Source: Pedobacter frigiditerrae
GTDB lineage: Bacteria; Bacteroidota; Bacteroidia; Sphingobacteriales; Sphingobacteriaceae
Assembly (NCBI RefSeq): GCF_004331645.1
Contig: NZ_SJSK01000008.1
Coordinates: forward strand, 1-64,000
Direction of reading: 5' to 3'
DNA length: 64,000 nucleotides
The notes under the pieces are model-generated. The model ran no database searches, was not told the DNA's origin, and was given only the letters and a program-made list of their open reading frames with translations. The position numbers were made by a program, and so were the translations under genes. Of the stretch, positions 6,262 through 15,400 are shown one piece after another. How positions within the stretch are numbered: position 1 is the first letter of the stretch; each line of letters opens with the position of its first letter.

Positions 6262-8343
6262 ATGGAAGCTATTGTAAACAATTTAGTTAAGGCTATTGGA
6301 TGGAGCATTCTACATTCGCTATGGCAAGGAGCAATTATTTATGCCATTCTATTCATCGCCTTGATGGCTTGGCCTAAAACCAATGCAAGAGTAAAACACA
6401 ACATTGCTTTTGGTTCCTTAGTTTTAATGTTAATTAGTTTTTGCGTAACGTTTATTTCGTTATTCGAATTACCAACTAATGGTGCAACTATTAAAAACAT
6501 AGCCATTAACCATAGTGCTTATCAGGATTTAACCAAATTGAGTGGAAGTTTTAATTTCAAAACTGAAGCTTATTTCCCTGTAGTTGTATTTGTTTACCTT
6601 ATTGGGATTTGCTTTCAATTAGTAGTACTATTATCAGGCTACCAAAAGCTTAAACAGCTTAAACAAGCAAGTACCTTAGCAGTACCTGCTGAATGGAAAG
6701 CTATTTTCGAATTAACACTCTCTCAATTAAAAATTAATAAATCGGTTAAATTTTATCTTTCTGCTAAAGTTAACGTGCCTTTAGTAGTTGGCTATTTTAA
6801 ACCTGTTGTATTATTTCCCATTGTATTAGCTACACAATTGGACGCCAAACAAGTTGAAGCAATTTTAATACACGAATTATCACACATTCGTAGAAACGAT
6901 TATTTAATCAACCTTGTTAAAACCTGTATAGAAACGTTATTGTTTTTCAATCCATTTGTATGGCTTACCACCAAGTTTATACATATAGAAAGAGAGCACG
7001 CCTGTGATGACTTGGTGGTTAATTTCACAGGAACACCGTTAACTTATGCGCACGCCCTTTTAAAATTAGAATTATTAAAAGACAAACAAACACCTGCTCT
7101 GTCATTGGCAGCAACAGGAACTAATCAACATTTGTACCAACGTATTAAAAGAATCACAGACATGAAAACGAACTATATCAATGCTAAACAGCAGTTTTTT
7201 ATCTTAACCTTAACCATTGCTACAGTTGCTTCGCTAGCGTGGATTAACCCAGCAAAAGAAGCTGAAGTTAAAGCCAAAAAAACGGCCACACTCACATTAA
7301 TTAAACCTTTGGCAGCAGAAACAAAAGCCATAATCGAGCAATCATTTGCTAAGGCAGATACAGACACTGTTAAAAAATCAAAAAAACAATTTAGAGCCGT
7401 AATTAAAGGAGATGATGGTAAAGAAGTAGTGTATACATCTATGGATGAATTGCCTGATAGTGTAAAAAAGAAATTAGCAGCGCTTGAGAAAAAATTCAAT
7501 TCTCCAGAGTGGAAAGAAAAGATGGCGAAAATTGAATTTAATGCTAAAGAGATAGAAAAGAGATTCAACTCTCCAGAATGGAAAGAGAAGATGGCTAAAA
7601 TTGAATTCAACTCAAAAGAAATGGAGAAAAAATTTAACTCTCCAGAGTGGAAAGAGCAAATGGCTAAAGTTCAAAAAAATGCTGAAGAAATAGCCAAAAA
7701 GTTTGAATCTAAAGAATGGAAAGACCATATTGCCAAATTAGAGCTTAATTCGAAGGAGCTAGAAAAAAAATTCAATTCTCCCGAGTGGAAAGACAAGATG
7801 GCGAAAATTCAAGAGCAAAGTTTAGCGATGTCCAAAAAATTCGAATCTCAAGAATGGAAAGAGAATATGGCTAAAGTTCAAAAGAATGCTGAGGAAATTC
7901 AAAAGAAATTCAACTCTCCCGAATGGAAATCTAAAATGGCTGATATCCAAAAGAATGCTGAAGAAATGAATAAAAAATTCAATTCACCAGAATGGAAACA
8001 GAAAATGGAGGATATGAAAAAGCTTTATGATTCGCCAGAATATAAAGAATTAAGAAAAAAGTATGATAATGAGGTAGAAGAGTTAAAAAAATCAAAAGGA
8101 ATTAAAAGCGATAAAGCCTTCTTATTATTTGATAGTAACTTAGATGTACAAAAAGCATTTTTACCTTTAACTGCTAACCTTGCTACAGTTACTAACCTAA
8201 AGTTTAATTCTACAGATTTATTATTAGCTACTCCAAGTTTGAAATTTGAAACAACCAAAAACCTAAATTTTGACGCAATTCCTCTAAAAACTTTAAAACT
8301 TGATAAAGCTATTGAATTCAAAGCTGTTCCATCACAGAATTAA
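6262..8343 (+). CDS. BlaR1-like M56 membrane metallopeptidase with C-terminal 23-residue repeats
   Basis: Membrane zinc peptidase of 693 residues that probably cleaves the BlaI-like repressor in response to an envelope signal. The N-terminal half (about 1-335) has hydrophobic segments near 15-33, 45-70, 105-130 and 310-325 and the HELSH zinc motif at about residues 204-208, with EREHACDDLV near 245 supplying further ligands. There is no penicillin-binding sensor domain. In its place is a charged region with eight copies of a 23-residue repeat (about 410-593) built on KKFNSPEWK, followed by a 100-residue tail. The repeat region is probably periplasmic and a sensor or scaffold, which is inference. 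Confidence 0.85.
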   Translation: MEAIVNNLVKAIGWSILHSLWQGAIIYAILFIALMAWPKTNARVKHNIAFGSLVLMLISFCVTFISLFELPTNGATIKNIAINHSAYQDLTKLSGSFNFKTEAYFPVVVFVYLIGICFQLVVLLSGYQKLKQLKQASTLAVPAEWKAIFELTLSQLKINKSVKFYLSAKVNVPLVVGYFKPVVLFPIVLATQLDAKQVEAILIHELSHIRRNDYLINLVKTCIETLLFFNPFVWLTTKFIHIEREHACDDLVVNFTGTPLTYAHALLKLELLKDKQTPALSLAATGTNQHLYQRIKRITDMKTNYINAKQQFFILTLTIATVASLAWINPAKEAEVKAKKTATLTLIKPLAAETKAIIEQSFAKADTDTVKKSKKQFRAVIKGDDGKEVVYTSMDELPDSVKKKLAALEKKFNSPEWKEKMAKIEFNAKEIEKRFNSPEWKEKMAKIEFNSKEMEKKFNSPEWKEQMAKVQKNAEEIAKKFESKEWKDHIAKLELNSKELEKKFNSPEWKDKMAKIQEQSLAMSKKFESQEWKENMAKVQKNAEEIQKKFNSPEWKSKMADIQKNAEEMNKKFNSPEWKQKMEDMKKLYDSPEYKELRKKYDNEVEELKKSKGIKSDKAFLLFDSNLDVQKAFLPLTANLATVTNLKFNSTDLLLATPSLKFETTKNLNFDAIPLKTLKLDKAIEFKAVPSQN
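7489..8040 (+). repeat. Eight tandem 69-bp coding repeats in the BlaR1-like gene
   Basis: Each 69-bp unit encodes a 23-residue block beginning KKFNSPEWK or KKFESxEWK, then a charged helix ending in NAKEIE/NAEEIQ. Seven units are complete and the last degenerates (KLYDSPEYK). Codon choice differs between units, so the array is old or diversified, not a recent slippage product. Confidence 0.9.
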
Positions 8344-8369
8344 CAACACCAAACAAATGATACAATGAT

Positions 8370-8399
8370 AAGGGCGAGATTAATTTCTTGCCCTTTTTT
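8370..8399 (+). terminator. Rho-independent terminator after the BlaR1-like gene
   Basis: A 10-bp stem with one G-U pair (8370-8379 with 8386-8395), a 6-nt loop and a run of six T (8394-8399). It closes the BlaI/BlaR1 transcript before recN. Confidence 0.8.
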
Positions 8400-8461
8400 A
8401 TTTATTTAAATGTTGTGGTTGTTGAAAGCTATTTGCTTTTATCTTAATTTAGCAGTACAAT

Positions 8462-10114
8462 ATGCTACAAAAACTTTCTATACGCAACTACGCTTTAATT
8501 GACAGCCTTGACATTGAATTTGACAAGGGATTAAACATTCTTACTGGTGAAACCGGGGCTGGAAAATCTATTATTTTAGGTGCATTGTCACTGATTTTAG
8601 GTCAAAGAGCAGAAAGTAAATACTTTTTTAACCAAGATAAAAAATGTGTTATTGAAGGCGTTTTTTTTCTAGCGGATGAAAAGCTAAAATACGTATTTGA
8701 AATTAATGATCTAGACTTTTTTAAGGAAAGTATTTTACGCCGAGAAATTTCGATGGATGGGAAGTCAAGGGCTTTTATCAACGACACCCCAGTAAACTTA
8801 ACCATACTAAAACAAGTAGGCGAAAAACTAATTGATATCCATTCTCAACATGCAACGCAAGAAATTAATGATAGTGATTTTCAACTATTAATTACTGATT
8901 CTTTAGCAAATCATTCAGACCTCTTAGCAAAATACAGAACTGGCTTTAAAAAACTCAAACAAGATAGTCAGCAATTAAAGGAATTAATTAACAAAGCTGA
9001 TGAAGCCCGCAGCAAACAAGATTATGAGCAATTTTTGTTCAATGAATTAGAACAAGCTGGATTAAAAGAAGGCGAGCAGGAAGAATTAGAGCAAGAATTA
9101 GAAAAACTAACTCACGCAGAAAGCATCAAGAGAAGTTTATTAACTGCTACTGCCCTACTTACTGAAAATGAAATTTCAGCTTCCACTATTTTAAAAGAAG
9201 CTGCTATTCAATTACAAAACATTGAAAAGTTCGGCCCGGAAATTAATGTGTTGTATGAGCGTTTACGTTCTAGTATTATAGAAATTAAAGACATTGCAGA
9301 TGAAACTTCAGTACTTGAAAGTAAGACTTTGCACAGTGCGGAAAGGTTATCAATTATTCAGCAACGGCTAGATGTTTTGTACACACTTCAGCAAAAACAT
9401 AGGGTTGCCAATAATGCCGAGTTATTAGCCGTTCAACAAAAACTAGAAGACAGCTTGAGCCAGTTACTTTCATCTGACGAACAAATTGAAATCTTAAAGA
9501 AAGAAATCGAATTGCTTAAGAATGAATTGGCAAAACAAGCTCAAGAATTAAGTTCAAATCGCAAAAAAGCAATTAAAGTGGTTGAAGTTGCTACAAGCAA
9601 GACTTTACAACAAGTTGGAATGCCAAATGCCAAATTGGTTTTTGCTCATCAACCTTTAGCAGAATTGAACAACGATGGCTTGGATGAGATTCAATTATTG
9701 TTTTCAGCAAATGCTGGACAAGTTCCTGCTCCAGTAAACAAAGTTGCATCTGGCGGTGAATTATCAAGGTTAATGTTAGCTATCAAATCTTTATTAGCTA
9801 AACATACTTCGTTACCAACTTTAATATTTGATGAAATAGACACCGGAATTTCTGGAGAAACCGCTTTAAAAGTTGGTGAAGTAATTGCTAGCTTGGGGAA
9901 TGACATGCAGGTTTTATCAATTACTCATTTACCGCAAATAGCAGCTAAAGGCAATTCGCATTATTTCGTTTACAAAAACGAAGGGAATAACAAAACGACA
10001 ACAGGCATTAAAAAGCTAGACAAAGAAGGAAGAATTAGTGCCATTGCAGAAATGTTAAGTGGTAAAAATCCAGGTGCATCTGCTTTGCAAAATGCAAAAG
10101 AACTGTTGGGGTAA
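8462..10114 (+). CDS. recN: DNA repair ATPase RecN
   Basis: SMC-like ATPase (550 residues) acting in double-strand break repair. The N-terminal Walker A GETGAGKS lies at about residues 29-36. A long coiled-coil middle (about 155-380) is rich in Glu, Lys and Leu. The C-terminal head carries the ABC signature ASGGELSRLMLA, Walker B LIFDEIDTGISGE and the ITHLPQIAA switch. The start codon gives the family's usual MLQKLSIRNYALID. In many Bacteroidota recN directly follows DUF4835; here about 3.9 kb of other genes intervene. Confidence 0.95.
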   Translation: MLQKLSIRNYALIDSLDIEFDKGLNILTGETGAGKSIILGALSLILGQRAESKYFFNQDKKCVIEGVFFLADEKLKYVFEINDLDFFKESILRREISMDGKSRAFINDTPVNLTILKQVGEKLIDIHSQHATQEINDSDFQLLITDSLANHSDLLAKYRTGFKKLKQDSQQLKELINKADEARSKQDYEQFLFNELEQAGLKEGEQEELEQELEKLTHAESIKRSLLTATALLTENEISASTILKEAAIQLQNIEKFGPEINVLYERLRSSIIEIKDIADETSVLESKTLHSAERLSIIQQRLDVLYTLQQKHRVANNAELLAVQQKLEDSLSQLLSSDEQIEILKKEIELLKNELAKQAQELSSNRKKAIKVVEVATSKTLQQVGMPNAKLVFAHQPLAELNNDGLDEIQLLFSANAGQVPAPVNKVASGGELSRLMLAIKSLLAKHTSLPTLIFDEIDTGISGETALKVGEVIASLGNDMQVLSITHLPQIAAKGNSHYFVYKNEGNNKTTTGIKKLDKEGRISAIAEMLSGKNPGASALQNAKELLG

Positions 10115-10149
10115 TTGTGGAATATGTTGCTATTTCCCATCATCATTTT

Positions 10150-10893
10150 ATGAAAATAATTTTACTTCTACTGCTGAATTTGGTGATTTCGCTCCACGTA
10201 TCTGCACAGCAAAAAATAGTTAGACTTAAATTAGATACCATAAATGTTAGCGGAAGATTAATAGCTGGCGATGGCAGCAATCTCGCCAACGTTTACATTG
10301 AGACAAAATCTCAGCACAACCAATATTTACAACTGAAAGTAGGAGCTACGACCGATAGCCTTGGAAACTTTAAATTAGTTGGAATTAAACCTACAGACAC
10401 CCTAACCTTCTTCGCATTGAACAATGATCATATTTTTGTGAATCATGGAACTAGATTTTTAAATATTACGGTTTGGCCAAGTATGCTGAATTATAATAAA
10501 GATGCCATTACTGTTTCTGCTAATAGAACTTCAAAGAAAGAAACAATTAAATTTAAGTTAACTTATTTAGATAATATTGGTTGTTGCAATATTTCAGCGA
10601 ATTCGGAATATCCTGGTGGTGAAAGGAAATTCAAGGAATACATTTATCAAAATTTAAAATATCCTTTAAATGCCATCAATAATAATATAGAAGGAACTGT
10701 CACGGTAGAATTTACCATCGCAAAAGATGGCACGCTTCTATTTCCCAAAATTATAAATGGCCTTGGTTTCGGTTGTGATGAAGCAGTTCTAGAAATTTTA
10801 AAGCATAGTAGAAAATGGATTCCTGGAATGAAAAATGGAAGACCAATAGTAATGAGCTATCAAACCGATGTTGTTTTTAAACTTGTTGATTAA
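10150..10893 (+). CDS. Secreted protein with carboxypeptidase-regulatory-like domain and TonB-type C-terminus
   Basis: About 247 residues from the ATG at 10150, which starts a clear signal peptide (KIILLLLLNLVISLHVSA). An upstream in-frame GTG at 10117 would bury the signal. After the signal there is a carboxypeptidase-regulatory-like beta domain (about 25-110), then a C-terminal TonB-like domain (about 150-247) with EYPGGERKFKEYI, GTVTVEFTIAKDG and a W-PGMKNGRP motif. Such proteins may pair with outer membrane transporters, but there is no cytoplasmic membrane anchor beyond the signal. Its stop overlaps the convergent Fn3-like gene by 4 bp. Confidence 0.75.
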   Translation: MKIILLLLLNLVISLHVSAQQKIVRLKLDTINVSGRLIAGDGSNLANVYIETKSQHNQYLQLKVGATTDSLGNFKLVGIKPTDTLTFFALNNDHIFVNHGTRFLNITVWPSMLNYNKDAITVSANRTSKKETIKFKLTYLDNIGCCNISANSEYPGGERKFKEYIYQNLKYPLNAINNNIEGTVTVEFTIAKDGTLLFPKIINGLGFGCDEAVLEILKHSRKWIPGMKNGRPIVMSYQTDVVFKLVD

Positions 10894-12416
10894 TTAACTT
10901 GTAACACTTCACTACCAGAACTTTCTACACCATTCATATTCACCGTTCTTAATTTATAGATATTTAATTGCCCAGCTAAATAGCTTCGAGTTGCTACGTT
11001 ATCTTTATCTGGTGTTATGGTTTCTACTAAGACAAACGTCTTCCCATTCCATTTGTATAATTTATATGCTCTTACTTTTTGGTTTTCACTTTTTAGCCAT
11101 TTGATATTTAACAAATTATCATATACCGCAGCTTTTAAATATCTGGGACCAAAATTAAGTTCAAATGGATTTGTGTAAGTGAAGGTCATACTCGGAATAC
11201 TTTCTTTATTTATTCCGATAGATTTGACTTGAAATGAATCTCCATCTTTTAAATTTTCGACCATTACATAGTTAATGCTATTATTAGTATTGCCGTTTTT
11301 CAAGGGTTTAAATATGGTTTCCCCTTTTCTTTTCAGGTAAACCTGATATCCAGAGATTTCTTGTTGACGCAAACTATCAATACTCCAAACTAAATTGTAG
11401 GTTGTATCATTTGCGGTTATGATGCGTAGGTCTGTAGGTGGTGAAATGGCAAGATTGCCATAATTATAAGTAATCGTTGATGTATCAGAATGTTTGCTTA
11501 CATCAAATGAATTACTTTCTGCTATCACTACATATTGATACATTTCTCTAGGTTTTAGAGAACTTAAGGTATCCTTCCAAAGATATTGGCCAGTCTTATT
11601 TTTGAAAATTAAAGGGGATGAAATTTCAAATTCCCCAGCATTTCCTATCCGTTTCTTCACATAAAAACCTCTGGCAGATGGGTTGTCATTATTCCAACTC
11701 ACAACAATAGATTTATTTTTTTGCTCAGCTTTTATAGGTCCGACTTTATAGGGTACAATGGGAAATTGAGGAATAACAACAATTGATGCAGAGGAATAAA
11801 CTACATCGCCGTTAAACCCTTTCATATCCAATCGGTAAAAGAATGGTTCATTTGCATCATTAACTTTATCAATATATAAAGTATCTTGAGGGTTGATATC
11901 TGAAATTAACTCATACTTACCATCCATTGAACGGCTGCGTAAGAGCGTAATATTTTTCATCCAATAGCTATCTGTAATTTTCCAAGATAGAATAATGTTA
12001 TTTGTGTTTTTTGCATTTACTGCTTTAAAAACTGTAGCAATGGGTCTTACATCGGGAGCAAAAGCATATGCCCATGTACTTTCAGTTTCTACCGTTATTG
12101 TATCTCTTTTAACTTTTAATATGTATTGATACACTCCAGGTTGGGTTCTTAAAGTAGTATCAGCAAACTTGAATATTTTATTAGCTGCTATTTTTTTATT
12201 CGCCCTAATTAATTTCTCCCCATCATTTCCTTTTCTGTAAACATTAATAATTAAACTGTCTAAACCAACAATCTTTATTGGATTGTAACTCACAATAATA
12301 TCTCCACCTTCATAAGTTGCAGTCAATTTTTGATTACTTACAATCGCAGCTTGTTGAGCAAAAATTGATGTTGAAAAAAGCAGAAAGCAACTTATTATTA
12401 AATATTTCATAATCAT
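10890..12416 (-). CDS. Secreted fibronectin type III-like protein
   Basis: Exported protein of 508 residues with a signal peptide (about 1-20, ending IFAQQ). The rest reads as about five beta-sandwich modules of fibronectin III type, with recurring tryptophan strand and YxVYxKRxG-type cores (for example NIILSWKITDSYW, IVVSWNNDNPSARGFYVKK and NLVWSIDSL). No enzyme motif is seen and no type IX sorting tail. It is the last gene of a tight minus-strand unit, 9 bp after the giant protein gene, so it probably works with that protein and the barrel. Function unknown. Confidence 0.75.
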   Translation of the reverse strand: MIMKYLIISCFLLFSTSIFAQQAAIVSNQKLTATYEGGDIIVSYNPIKIVGLDSLIINVYRKGNDGEKLIRANKKIAANKIFKFADTTLRTQPGVYQYILKVKRDTITVETESTWAYAFAPDVRPIATVFKAVNAKNTNNIILSWKITDSYWMKNITLLRSRSMDGKYELISDINPQDTLYIDKVNDANEPFFYRLDMKGFNGDVVYSSASIVVIPQFPIVPYKVGPIKAEQKNKSIVVSWNNDNPSARGFYVKKRIGNAGEFEISSPLIFKNKTGQYLWKDTLSSLKPREMYQYVVIAESNSFDVSKHSDTSTITYNYGNLAISPPTDLRIITANDTTYNLVWSIDSLRQQEISGYQVYLKRKGETIFKPLKNGNTNNSINYVMVENLKDGDSFQVKSIGINKESIPSMTFTYTNPFELNFGPRYLKAAVYDNLLNIKWLKSENQKVRAYKLYKWNGKTFVLVETITPDKDNVATRSYLAGQLNIYKLRTVNMNGVESSGSEVLQVN

Positions 12417-12425
12417 AATTTTAAA

Positions 12426-15400
12426 TTAAAGTGATGGTTTAAAGCTAAATCCACTACCATCTTTTTTAAGGACTAACTTAGGCTTTACACCTACTTGACC
12501 TAGGCAGAAATGTATATTGGCTTCAATACCGAACGATAAAGTACCTCCTAACCCGCTTGCATCATATGTTAATAAAATGTTTCCAGTTGCACCACCAGAT
12601 AAACCAATGGTACATAATTCTAAATCATATAAGCATGACGCATTGGCAAAAGCCATACCACTAATACTTACAGTTTTTGACCCATCTAAATCTAATATAA
12701 AACCAACATCAACTCCTGCAGAAAAATCAAACACAGGTACAAATGAACCTATTAAAGGAATATCATTCAAACTTGGGCCAGGCAATTTAGGCAATGCATT
12801 TTTGTCTAATGATTTCATTACGTTAACATAAAAACCTTTTAAACCATTGTTAAGCGCAGATGGCAATTGGCTGTTAAGTGTAACACCTAGTAGTTTTTGA
12901 GACAGATAACTTGGGAATGGTGCCGAATAATAGCCTAGTGCAATACCACTTTTAAAACCTCCAGCTATACAACTTGGCAGTGCAGTAACTGATGCATCAG
13001 TTACAATACCAACTACAAGGAAACCATTTTTATCGATTTGTAAATTAATATTCGCGTCATTAATTGTTACTGGACCAATCGGCAAATTAGCATCTACCAA
13101 ATTTAATGTACCACTGAAAGATGCCTTGTCAAAATCAAAAGTGATATCAAGGTTTCCAAATGGTGTGCTAATTCCATCAAGTTGTAACCCTTTTCCTCCT
13201 TCCGTATTTTTAATAGCCCCATTTACTTGGAAATTTATTAGATCACCGCCTTCTGCAAATAAATTTTTTCCATTTGTATTAACGAAGTTTTTCGGTTGCC
13301 CTACAAAGTTTACCAAACTCCACTTTTTATTCGACACAGAGTTTCCCCCACTTACAATTTCAATATTTTTTTCTCCCATTGGAATTATTTGCTTAGGCAA
13401 GAATTTCATATCAATAGAGCCTGGCGTTTTAGTGAGCACACCTTTAATCCCTTTAATGGCATCAGCAGGGCCATTTTTATAGATTAGAACATTTCCTTCA
13501 ATTGAAAGGTTATTATCAGAAAGTTGAAAAGAATTACCTTCAAATTTAACTTTCCCTTCCATTTCAACATCCGTTTGCAATTTTTCTATCATTAAAACAT
13601 TACCATTTTTATCAGCATATTGACTGGAAGGATTTTTTAGATATTTAAATCTACCCGTAACGTTTGCAGGTGCTCCAGGTATTTCCAAATTGGTATTTCC
13701 CATTAGCGTAAAGAAATCATCGGCAACCTCAATACCAGTAACATCTTGTGATAACACATTGTAATAGTTAATTTTTGTAGGTGCTACAATGATGGATTTA
13801 TGCTTTCCATCGCTATAATCGCTTAACATATTAATATTTACTCGTGAGTTCCCCATCCCTGGCAAATCATTTATATATGCTACCGTTTCATTACTACTAG
13901 TAAGATTTAAGCGATAATGAGGCTTTTGATCAAATGGTGCTGCTGGATCAAAATTTAATGTCATTTTTGCATCCGAAGCTAGTTTTAACGGAGTAACATT
14001 CGCTAAGGTTAAGGCTTCGTTTCCTGTAAGTTTAGATATTCCCAAATCAACAGTAGTTGGCATAATTATCAAATCTTTGAGTGAAACTTGTGGCAAGCTT
14101 GTTTTTAAAGTACCATTTACTACTCTAAAGCCTCCTTGATTGATATCATAAGATAGGCCTGTTCCTAAAATAGCCCATTTTTCTAAAGGGATATTAATAT
14201 TTCCATTATACTGTTTCCATTCTATATTGTTTTGAGTTACGATAAAACTTCCGGCTGGTAAAGTTGTTGCACCTAAAAGTGGAACATTTAAGGAAACTTC
14301 GGCTTTCATATCAAATCCATTTGCACTTAATGTAGAGCCTGAGATAAGGTTTGCTTTAAAATTATGAACCATAAAATCACTCTTGCCATATAAAGCTTGC
14401 AAATCATAACTGCTATTTGTTGTATAATTTGGCATGGCCGAAAACACTTGCATTGGTATATTTTCGAAAAACGCACTATAGGGTTTTCGGATGGTTTTAC
14501 CAATTAAAAACTTACCTGTGTATTTATAACTGAAATTAAAGTTTGACAGTTCTGAAACTAAATAGCCTGTTAAACTACCATAGCCATCTACTCTTTTGAT
14601 AGAGAGTTTATTAAGAACATTCTGCTGATCAGATGCGATGAGCTCGCTAGCATATTTTTCGTAAGCCATCACTTTTAATGAAGTAGATTCTACTTCAATT
14701 ACCGTGGCGGAAGGTTGATATCCATTTTTATTCGCTTGCACTGCCAGTTGTTTAAATGGTAATTTCGCCTCAATAAATTCTGTTTTGAAACTATTGTTTC
14801 GAGGAATATTAATAAATGCCCCTGTGATGATTGATGTACTATAGCTTTGTTTAACCAATGAATGGATTTCTATAGGCAAACCCCAAATCTCTGCCTTTGC
14901 AGTTAAAGGTTCCAATGAAAAATTTGCGCTAGTACTACCAGAAGAGGCATCAATGGTTGATCTTACATAACCAGGAGTACCGCTTTTTACAGCATAAACC
15001 TTAATAGGTAGATCAAAATAATATTGACCATATTCAAACCAAGCCTTCGGGTTAATTGCCCCATATAAGGTATACTTTCCATCTGCGCCAGATAAAGTAG
15101 AATTTTGAACTTCACCATCTACGTTTGTGCCACTTATTGTATAAACTCTAGCCCCAGCAACTGGAGCACCTGTAATAGCATCTTTAACCATACCGCTTAT
15201 CACTTGAGCTTTTTTCATTGGTATAAGAATAGGAGCTCCTGCTTCCATTTTAATTGGTATTTTTACATAATCTTCATAGGTAACAAAACCATTTTGAACC
15301 ACTCGAACTTTAAATTCGTCTCCGGGACTTGCAATGGCAAATTCTTTTGTTAATCCAGTATAAGGATCACTTGAAAAGTATTCTAGGGTATTATTACCAA

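Noticed and set aside
7173..7610. A 145-codon frame opposite the BlaR1-like gene.
   Set aside because: It is a shadow of the repeated coding DNA on the other strand; its own repeats mirror the sense repeats.
12426..12700. A type IX secretion sorting tail on the giant protein.
   Set aside because: The C-terminus (GQVGVKPKLVLKK and SGFSFKPSL) lacks the usual YPNP and late lysine-strand pattern of known sorting domains.
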